From positions 1 to 5,400 of the forward strand of contig JACQEL010000911.1 of assembly GCA_016200595.1 (NCBI GenBank): a stretch of 5,400 nucleotides of DNA, read 5' to 3'. Made by a program: the position numbers and the translations under genes. The notes beneath the pieces are model-generated. The model made no database searches. It was not told where the DNA came from and saw only the letters and a program-made list of their open reading frames with translations. Shown here piece by piece: positions 1 to 5,155 of the stretch (position 1 is the first letter of the stretch; each line of letters starts with the position of its first letter). The DNA is from Deltaproteobacteria bacterium (GTDB lineage: Bacteria > Desulfobacterota > Binatia > Bin18).

Positions 1-771
1 ATCGTCAAGGGTGTTGAGCGTGTCCACGACCGTACCATTGGCAACGGCCAGCACGTCGGCCCCGTAGCAGGAGTAGCTGTGGACATCGGACAGATCACCG
101 TGGACAAAGCGGCCGTGGTCGTCGAGTCGCATCCAGTCAATCGCGTACCGCTGAGCGTAGTAGAGCCGTCCGTTCACAGGAAGGGCGGTAGCTCTGTGGG
201 CCCCGTTGGCTTCGCAGCAACCGTTGATCGCCACCCAGCCTGTGCCCGCCAGCGGCGGCCCGAGGACCGGCACTTGCGGACGAGCGAGCTCGAAGGGGGC
301 TGCCGTGTAGTTGAGCGGAGTGACTGTCGGATCGCCCGGACCAGTGGGCCCCAGCAGGTCGAGGTGGTGGAGCAGGCGGAGCGGGATGGCGTCAGGCGAG
401 TCGAAGGAGAGATGGATCAGGAACAGCCGCGTCCCGTTGAATTCAATATCTGAGGCGCCGGCCGCCGTGTTGCCCAGCGTCCGCAGTCGCGCCAGCACCT
501 CGCCGCCTTCGTAGGTGGCGATAACTCGGGACGAGTCATTGGCGTCCAGGACCTCGATCTTCTTAAGGGTGGCCGTCACCGGCCTGATGTTCGCGAACTC
601 CAACTCGTAGACGGCGTGATACTTGCCGTCAGTGCCGAGGACTGGCTGAGTTTTCGACGTGAACGGCGAGACCACCACTGGCGTAAACTGGTCGGTGGCG
701 GCCTGCGTATTCCAATCTACTGAGAGGAGAGCTAGCAGCATTAGTGCAACGAACCATGCTTTCTTATCCAT
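1..771 (-). CDS. Exported M23 (LytM-like) peptidase family protein, 3' end cut by window edge
   Basis: Open frame of 257 codons without a stop from ATG at 771 to base 1. An AGAAAGGAAG Shine-Dalgarno lies at 787-778, 6 nt before the ATG, which fixes the start. Residues 1-25 form a signal peptide (MDKK, then a hydrophobic run, cleavage near TQA-A), so the protein is periplasmic or surface-exposed. Residues 26-165 are a beta-rich N-terminal region of the kind that precedes the catalytic domain in this family. From about 178 the sequence is M23-like: GxGWVAINGCC, GAHRATALPVNGRLYYAQRYAIDW (split here as GAHRA, LPVNGRLYYAQ, RYAIDW), and YGADVLAVANGTVVD, which matches the YGxPVLAxADGxVV strand of M23 domains. 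M23 enzymes are Zn peptidases that cut peptidoglycan cross-links. Oddly, the usual HxxxD ligand motif reads RxxxD (R208, D212). The HxH part lies beyond the edge. Family is fairly secure; catalytic activity is not. Confidence 0.82.
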   Translation of the reverse strand, partial: MDKKAWFVALMLLALLSVDWNTQAATDQFTPVVVSPFTSKTQPVLGTDGKYHAVYELEFANIRPVTATLKKIEVLDANDSSRVIATYEGGEVLARLRTLGNTAAGASDIEFNGTRLFLIHLSFDSPDAIPLRLLHHLDLLGPTGPGDPTVTPLNYTAAPFELARPQVPVLGPPLAGTGWVAINGCCEANGAHRATALPVNGRLYYAQRYAIDWMRLDDHGRFVHGDLSDVHSYSCYGADVLAVANGTVVDTLNTLDD

Positions 772-794
772 TCGAGGCTTCCTTTCTTGCTGAG

Positions 795-826
795 CCTTGC
801 AACTGCGAGCGAACATCCATGCAAGG
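795..826. repeat. 7-bp inverted repeat in leader of the M23-type gene
   Basis: CCTTGCA (795-801) and TGCAAGG (820-826) are perfect inverted copies with an 18-nt spacer. They lie between the minus-strand M23-type start (771) and the upstream pseudogene. The dyad could be an operator or a weak hairpin in the 5' leader. The length is short enough to be chance. No convincing sigma70 promoter was found in 772-954. Confidence 0.25.
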
Positions 827-894
827 GGAATCTGCCATACACAATTGAGTGAGGAGGCAACTACGAGAACTGGGAAAATCATAATCGCACTCAC

Positions 895-925
895 AAAAAA
901 GAGCACTACCAGCGGGTGAGCCCTC
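895..925 (-). terminator. Possible weak rho-independent terminator after the beta-lactamase-like pseudogene
   Basis: Read on the minus strand, an interrupted stem (GAG 925-923 with CTC 903-901; CAC with GTG; CC with GG, with bulges at 919-922 and 907-908) is followed at once by six T (900-895). It begins about 30 nt after the pseudogene stop, where a terminator is expected. The stem is imperfect and the loop only 3 nt, so the call is tentative. Confidence 0.3.
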
Positions 926-954
926 TGCCCTCAGAATCAGCGAGGCCGTGACCG

Positions 955-1610
955 TCAGTGGGAGAGGGCGGCGCAGACGCCCAGTTCGTAGATCTCCCGC
1001 AGCTCCGGGAAGTGGGCAGAGTTGAACGATGGACTCATCTGTGTGCTTGCCGATACTGCGAGCCGGCCTTGAATGCCAGAGGCTTGTCCTCGACGAAGGA
1101 CAGCAGTTGGCGTGGCGGCGGTGCCTGCAAGAGCGAGTTCTCTAAGGCCTGCAAGAAGCGGGGATCCGCCGTGAAGTCGGGGAGGCCGCTCGTGTGGTTG
1201 AGCACTTGCCGCAGCGTCACGGGCCACCAAGCCACTGGCAGATCGGGCCGCTTGCTGCCGATAGTGTCATCGAGCGACAGGCGTCCGGAGGCGACCAGCG
1301 CGAGCGCAGCCGCCCCGCTGAACGCCTTGGAGACACTGGCCAGCCGCATATGGTCATCGATGTCGATCGGCCTGTGGGTGGCAATGTCGGCGACGCCCGC
1401 AGTATGGACGTCGATCCTCTCGCCGCGCTGGAATTTGCCCGAGAGCGTGACACTGGAGTGGCCGCGGCTGTCCCCGACTTTCGTAGCTGCGCCCTGGAGT
1501 TGGGTGAGGGCTAGCGCCGGTGTGGCACTGACTATGCACTGCCAGAGCCCGGCCACTACTAATAGAGCAGACCCCCACCGTCGTCCATTTCGCCTAGCAG
1601 GGTTCAGCAT
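955..1610 (-). pseudogene. Serine beta-lactamase / D-Ala-D-Ala carboxypeptidase-like hydrolase with internal deletion
   Basis: ATG at 1610 has a strong AAGGAG (1622-1617) 6 nt upstream. Residues 1-35 are a signal peptide (RRNGRRWGS, hydrophobic run, ATPALA cleavage). Then follow RLASVSKAFSGAAAL with the SxxK nucleophile (S92, K95), VTLRQVLNHTSGLPDF, and PLAFKAGSQYR. In class-C-type serine hydrolases the last is followed directly by the catalytic YSN and another ~180 residues. Here the frame reads only QAHR and stops after residue 191 (stop near 1035). Overlapping in another minus-strand frame and ending at TGA 957-955 is VSASTQMSPSFNSAHF...ELGVCAALSH, which looks like the C-terminus of the same family. 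The simplest reading is an internal deletion of roughly 180 codons with junction near 1045-1055, leaving the two ends out of frame. The catalytic Tyr and the KTG-like motif are lost, so the product should be inactive. Assembly error is the alternative. Confidence 0.72.
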
Positions 1611-1642
1611 TTCGTTCTCCTTAAGAAGTCAAATGGGCGAAC

Positions 1643-1670
1643 TCTATAGTAAGGAAAGGCAGATTGTCAA
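1643..1670 (-). promoter_or_regulatory. Sigma70-like promoter for the beta-lactamase-like pseudogene
   Basis: On the minus strand a consensus -35 TTGACA (1670-1665) is separated by 16 nt from TATAGA (1648-1643). Transcription would start near 1636, giving a leader of about 26 nt before the RBS and ATG at 1610. The position and the perfect -35 make this the best promoter in the window. Confidence 0.6.
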
Positions 1671-1691
1671 GGAAAAATGCGGTAGTAGAAA
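1664..1691 (+). promoter_or_regulatory. Possible divergent promoter sharing its -35 with the minus-strand promoter
   Basis: TTGTCA (1664-1669) followed after 16 nt by TAGAAA (1686-1691) could drive the plus-strand remnant that starts at 1750. The -35 boxes of the two promoters overlap because TTGTCAA is the reverse complement of TTGACAA. The -10 is weak (4 of 6), so this is suggestive only. Confidence 0.3.
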
Positions 1692-1749
1692 CGAGCTGGG
1701 GAAACAGACTGCAGAGTGTCAGGTAGCTCGACAGAGAGAAGCTCTCGTC

Positions 1750-1940
1750 ATGGCGAACAAGCAAGAGCCGCGAAAACAAATTGTTCATTTCTCCATGCTA
1801 CGCAGTTATAGCCTGGCAGATCTATGTCACACTCGCGAATGCCTTTGCCGGCATAGCCGCCATCCTGCTCATGCTGAGCTATCTCGCCACTAAACCAGGC
1901 GGCAAGAGATTGGTACACACGACACTGGCGCCTGTCCACC
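1750..1940 (+). pseudogene. N-terminal remnant of a CDP-alcohol phosphatidyltransferase (PssA-like), frameshifted and truncated
   Basis: From ATG 1750 the first frame reads MANKQEPRKQIVHFS, then MLRSYSLAD. The adjacent frame from about 1823 continues YVTLANAFAGIAAILL, then MLSYLATKPGGKR. Dropping one base (for example C1822) joins them as SLADYVTLANAFAG. This resembles the start of PssA-like CDP-alcohol phosphatidyltransferases, where a short basic head precedes a first membrane helix beginning (T/S)LxNxxCG. Those enzymes use CDP-diacylglycerol to make phospholipids at the inner membrane. The catalytic DGxxAR...GxxxD...D motif, normally about 20-40 residues later, is absent; similarity stops just before the inverted-repeat element at 1941, which may have truncated the gene. 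A bulged hairpin (1730-1749) lies directly before the ATG. The family call rests on a short match from memory; an unrelated small membrane ORF is the alternative. Confidence 0.45.
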
Positions 1941-2012
1941 GTAGGGGCGAAGCATTTGCCCTGTATAGACCAACGCCGTGGGAAGCCTGACACGCAAATG
2001 CTTCGCCCCTAC
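1941..2012. repeat. 72-nt palindromic element with perfect 19-bp inverted repeats (MITE/REP-like)
   Basis: GTAGGGGCGAAGCATTTGC (1941-1959) and its exact reverse complement (1994-2012) flank a 34-nt spacer. The match stops sharply at both ends. Similar GTAGGGGCGAAGCATTTG-type ends are, as I recall, dispersed many times in some environmental and cyanobacteria-like genomes, so this is probably a small non-autonomous mobile or REP-type repeat. The loop holds no gene. There is no clean target duplication (only a weak CCAC near each end). It could also form a strong hairpin in RNA, but it has no T-tract and so is not a typical terminator. Confidence 0.75.
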
Positions 2013-2120
2013 CCACGCAGCTACGAACAGTGTCCTCATGGCATGCATTCCGGTTTAGCGCCGCAAAGATGGACCGTCCCCGATACGAAGGGGTGCCGGA
2101 GTACACAGGCAGTTGTCAAG

Positions 2121-2135
2121 TCAGCAGATTGCTGA
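2121..2135. repeat. Short perfect hairpin TCAGCA-GAT-TGCTGA
   Basis: A 6-bp stem with a 3-nt loop is followed by six A (2135-2140). The same stem sequence recurs at 2188-2207. The run of A means it would not terminate plus-strand transcription. The surrounding 2013-2120 holds no recognisable gene. Confidence 0.4.
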
Positions 2136-2139
2136 AAAA

Positions 2140-2265
2140 ATCCCCAGCCGTACTGTGATCCTTCACTGGCACTGCGGTGGGGCCAGCTCAGCAGGTATAG
2201 TTGCTGAACACAGTTTCGTGCATTTTACCGGATCACCCTGAACCGCCCTGGGCGCGGCTGGGGAT
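2140..2265 (+). other. Nested inverted-repeat element: candidate structured leader RNA or palindromic mobile element
   Basis: Perfect complements are nested in order. P1 pairs ATCCCCAGCCG (2140-2150) with CGGCTGGGGAT (2255-2265), 11 bp. P2 pairs GTGATCC (2155-2161) with GGATCAC (2230-2236), 7 bp. Inside P2 are hairpin P3 (CTGGCAC 2166-2172 with GTG 2177-2179 and CCAG 2183-2186, tetraloop TGCG, GGG bulge) and hairpin P4 (TCAGCA 2188-2193 with TGCTGA 2202-2207). Between P2 and P1 is hairpin P5 (CGCC 2244-2247 with GGCG 2251-2254). Together they give a closed multibranch fold of 126 nt ending 96 nt before the exporter start. No riboswitch class is recognised. Orientation is assumed from the downstream gene; the fold could equally form on the other strand or be a mobile palindrome. 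Confidence 0.5.
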
Positions 2266-2280
2266 AGGCCCTTCAACTAC

Positions 2281-2329
2281 GCCTGAGACAGGCTTGGACG
2301 ATACTCAGGACGGATTTGTTGCCGCCTGT
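2281..2329 (+). promoter_or_regulatory. Alternative pairings in the exporter 5' leader
   Basis: Three competing helices are visible: GCCTG (2281-2285) with CAGGC (2289-2293); CCTGAG (2282-2287) with CTCAGG (2304-2309); ACAGGC (2288-2293) with GCCTGT (2324-2329). The last two could form together as an H-type pseudoknot. They lie 33-80 nt before the exporter ATG. Stems of 5-6 bp can arise by chance. Confidence 0.2.
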
Positions 2330-2361
2330 AGGAAGTTACGCAAAAACAACGCGGAGCAGTT

Positions 2362-5145
2362 ATGCAGCGGGTCTCGCACCTGATTGTTGATCGGCCCAAG
2401 GCGATCCTCTTTCTTATCTTCCTCCTCACCGGTTTTTTCGCCTACCACGCACGGAACATCCACCTGGACAGTTCGGTAGACAGTCTGCTTGCCAGGAATG
2501 ATCCGGAAAAAGGCTACTACGATGAAGTTCGTCGCCAGTTTGGCAGCGACGAGATCGGCGTGATCGGGGTGATTGCCGATAATATCTACACGCCACCGGT
2601 GCTGCAGAAAATCAAGCGCTTAACCGACGAAATCAAAAAGATCCCCGAGGTGAAGGATGTCATTAGCCTCACCAATGTGCAGGACATTATTACCAGCGTG
2701 GCAAAGGAGTATACCCTGCTGGTCCCGGACGTCGATGCGCCGCATGCGGTCTTGGAGGAACTCAGGAATAAACTGGCAGATCAACCGGTTTACCTGAAGA
2801 ACCTGGTCTCAGCCGATGGGCGCGCGTCTGCCATCAACATTTTCTTTGCTAACCTCGGAGACGATGAATTTTTCCGCCGCGGGGTGGATGACACCATCCA
2901 GGCACTGGTCGAGAGAGAAAATGGACCGGAAAAGCTCTATTATACTGGGCTCCCTCACTTCAAGGTACATTCAACCAGGGCCATGTGGGGAGATCTCACG
3001 CTGTTCATCCCGCTCACTCTGCTGCTCATCGTCGTGGCGTTGTTCCTGAGTTTTCGCTCGCTGCGTGGGATATTGCTCCCCACTGTCACCGTCATCGTGA
3101 GTTTGATCTGGACCCTGGGCATCATGGTCCTGGCAGGTAGTAGCCTGAGTCTGGGCAACGTGGCGCTGCCACCTCTCGTCCTTGTGCTCGGCACGGCTTA
3201 CTCGCTCCACATTGTGGCCGAGTATTACGAGCTTGCTCATCCCGGCCATGCGGTCAGGGAAGTGGTCCTCGAGACGTTACAAGCCACCAGCATGCCGCTT
3301 TTCATTGCTGCTCTCAGTACCGTCATGGGTTTCCTCTCGTTGGTCGTCAATAGCATCATCAGCATTCGCGAACTGGGCCTCTATGCCTCAGTGGGCATTT
3401 CCATCGCCTTTGTGCTCTCGCTGGTTCTGGTGCCAGCCCTGCTCGTGCTGCTCCCTCTGCCGACGCGGCGAGAAGAAGCTTTTTCGCCGCGCATCAGTGC
3501 GGCGTTGCGGACGCTCGCTATGCTGTCCAGCCGTTACCGTCGCAGCGTTATCACCGTTGGTTTCCTCATCACACTCCTCTGTGCCTGGCAGATCGCTGCG
3601 ATCGAGGTCGGCTCTGATTTCCAGTCCTTTTTTCGCGAAACTGATCCCGTTCGCCAGGCCACTGAGGCTATCAATCACTATCTCGTCGGCAGCATGACTT
3701 TTTACGTCGCGATTGACGGGGAAGAACACGACGTTATCAAGAAATGGGACACCTTGTGGAGGATCAAAAATCTTCAGCTCTACATCGACTCCTTGCCCGG
3801 GGTGGAGAAGACGATCTCCTTCGTTGATTACTGCGAGTTGCTCGATCACGGCATTCAAGAAATTCCCCTTGAGCCTCCTGAAGGAGAGATCCTTGAGGCT
3901 CCTCTGTCGGAGGACACAATCACCTTCTGGCAAAATCCTGACCAACTAAAGGGAGTCATGCGGCTGGTCTTCCTCAACGCCGCTAGAGTCGCGAGCGTGG
4001 TCAATCATCCGAACTATTCGCGGACGGTCATCTTAGTGCGCACCTCGCTCTCGCGTTCCAGCGACATTGCCGACCTCGTGGAACAGATCGAGTGGTTTGC
4101 CCAGAGGCATTTCCCTCCAGAACTCAGCGTCCACCCGACGGGAAACTTGATCCTCCTCACCCGCACGGCTGGGAACATTATTAGCGGACAAATCAATAGT
4201 CTGGCGCTGACCGCAGGGGTCATTTTCGTCCTGATGACCGCCATGTTTCTCTCTGTGCGGGTAGGGCTCGTGGCGATGGTCCCGAACGTTTTTCCGCTCT
4301 TTGTCTTCTTCGGTCTCATGGGTGCGTCTGGCGCTGAGCTCAATTTCGGCACCAATATCATCGCCTCGATCGCCCTCGGGGTGGCCGTGGATGATACTAT
4401 CCATATCATGATGCGGCTGGGTGCGACCGTGCGCACGACCGCTGACCAAGAACACGCCCTACTGGAGACTCTTTCTACCGTGGGGAAACCTGCCCTCTAT
4501 GCTTCTGTGGTTCTTTTCCTGGGTTTTCTCACCCTCAGTTTCTCGACCTTCGTTCCCATACGACAGTTTGGTTTGCTGTCGGCCACAACCATCCTGGTGG
4601 GGCTGGTCGGCGAGATTGCTTTATTGCCCGCGCTGCTGGCCACCACTCCGATTATTACGCTGTGGGACCTTTTGCATGTCAAGCTGGGAAAGGATCCGCA
4701 TAAGACGATTGGCATCTTTGCTGACCTGCGCCCCTCGCAAGCCAAAATCGCGGCGCTGATGGGGGAACTCAAGGCCTTCCCCCGCGGGCATGCCATTATC
4801 CGTCGCGGCGAAGTGAGCGATGAAATGTTCGTGATGATTAGTGGCCGGGCGGAAGTCCGCGTCAACTCGGCGGGCCAGCCCCGCACAGTATGGGAGCTGC
4901 AGCGCGGGGATTTGTTTGGGGTCACCAGCCTGATTCGCAGTGAAGAGCGCGTCTCTGATGTGATCGCTCTGGAGGACGTGGAGGTGTTAGCTATGGACGA
5001 GCGCTTTCGCCGCCGGATATGGCGTTATCCGCGGATTGCCGCGCGGGTCTTTTTCAACATCTCCAGCTACCTCCTCGACCGCCTGCAGTATACGATGCAA
5101 CGGCCGTCTGAGGGTCAGGCAGAGCGACGGGCTTCGCAAGGGTAA
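2362..5145 (+). CDS. RND/MMPL-family exporter with C-terminal cyclic-nucleotide-binding-like domain
   Basis: The 927-residue protein starts at ATG 2362, with GGAG (2353-2356) 5 nt upstream. It has two RND halves: TM1 (~12-29), first periplasmic domain (~30-211), TM2-TM6 (~212-231, 236-258, 267-288, 310-331, 337-365), then TM7 (~394-413), second periplasmic domain (~414-610) and TM8-TM12 (~611-632, 634-656, 662-685, 708-729, 736-762). TM10 carries ALGVAVDDTIH with the proton-relay aspartates D677/D678; the matching TM4 site reads GTAYSLH without Asp. The length of the RND part and the absence of AcrB-type docking loops fit MMPL/HpnN-like (COG1033-type) exporters that move lipids or hydrophobic molecules by proton motive force. 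Residues ~783-910 form a cytoplasmic CNBD/Crp-type domain: FPRGHAIIRRGEVSDEMFVMISG, split as FPRGHAIIRRGE and SDEMFVMISGRAEV, then LQRGDLFGVTSLI and R863. The usual FGE is FGV (V854). The substrate is unknown. It is cotranscribed with the DUF1329-type gene 10 nt downstream. Confidence 0.9.
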   Translation: MQRVSHLIVDRPKAILFLIFLLTGFFAYHARNIHLDSSVDSLLARNDPEKGYYDEVRRQFGSDEIGVIGVIADNIYTPPVLQKIKRLTDEIKKIPEVKDVISLTNVQDIITSVAKEYTLLVPDVDAPHAVLEELRNKLADQPVYLKNLVSADGRASAINIFFANLGDDEFFRRGVDDTIQALVERENGPEKLYYTGLPHFKVHSTRAMWGDLTLFIPLTLLLIVVALFLSFRSLRGILLPTVTVIVSLIWTLGIMVLAGSSLSLGNVALPPLVLVLGTAYSLHIVAEYYELAHPGHAVREVVLETLQATSMPLFIAALSTVMGFLSLVVNSIISIRELGLYASVGISIAFVLSLVLVPALLVLLPLPTRREEAFSPRISAALRTLAMLSSRYRRSVITVGFLITLLCAWQIAAIEVGSDFQSFFRETDPVRQATEAINHYLVGSMTFYVAIDGEEHDVIKKWDTLWRIKNLQLYIDSLPGVEKTISFVDYCELLDHGIQEIPLEPPEGEILEAPLSEDTITFWQNPDQLKGVMRLVFLNAARVASVVNHPNYSRTVILVRTSLSRSSDIADLVEQIEWFAQRHFPPELSVHPTGNLILLTRTAGNIISGQINSLALTAGVIFVLMTAMFLSVRVGLVAMVPNVFPLFVFFGLMGASGAELNFGTNIIASIALGVAVDDTIHIMMRLGATVRTTADQEHALLETLSTVGKPALYASVVLFLGFLTLSFSTFVPIRQFGLLSATTILVGLVGEIALLPALLATTPIITLWDLLHVKLGKDPHKTIGIFADLRPSQAKIAALMGELKAFPRGHAIIRRGEVSDEMFVMISGRAEVRVNSAGQPRTVWELQRGDLFGVTSLIRSEERVSDVIALEDVEVLAMDERFRRRIWRYPRIAARVFFNISSYLLDRLQYTMQRPSEGQAERRASQG

Positions 5146-5155
5146 TGAGGAGTTT

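Noticed and set aside
79..514. Plus-strand open frames opposite the M23-type gene
   Set aside because: They are shadows of the minus-strand frame, which has a signal peptide, RBS and family motifs; the plus frames have none.
958..1893. 311-codon plus-strand open frame
   Set aside because: It runs antisense to the clear beta-lactamase-like motifs (SVSK, HTSGLPDF) and its translation is low-complexity, Arg/Ser/Trp-rich without domain character. Only its last part (from 1750) overlaps the PssA-like remnant.
1936..2016. CCAC near both ends of the 72-nt palindrome as a target-site duplication
   Set aside because: The copies are not equally placed relative to the ends and 4 nt is too short to trust.
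2069..2158. Small plus-strand frame starting MDRPRYEGVPEYTG
   Set aside because: No RBS, no recognised family, and it runs through the inverted-repeat region to an early stop; it could be a gene scrap but this cannot be supported.
2150..2210. Passing resemblance to cobalamin-riboswitch boxes (CACTG, GCCAG...)
   Set aside because: The order and spacing of the conserved B12 boxes and the upstream AAAAGGGAA-like segment are not present; only short common words match.
2201..2383. 60-codon plus-strand frame overlapping the exporter start
   Set aside because: It starts inside the structured element with no RBS and has no domain; the exporter start at 2362 is better supported.
2955..4925. Several 75-185 codon frames inside the exporter gene on both strands
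   Set aside because: The exporter frame is continuous and motif-rich over its whole length; the others lack RBS and recognisable domains.
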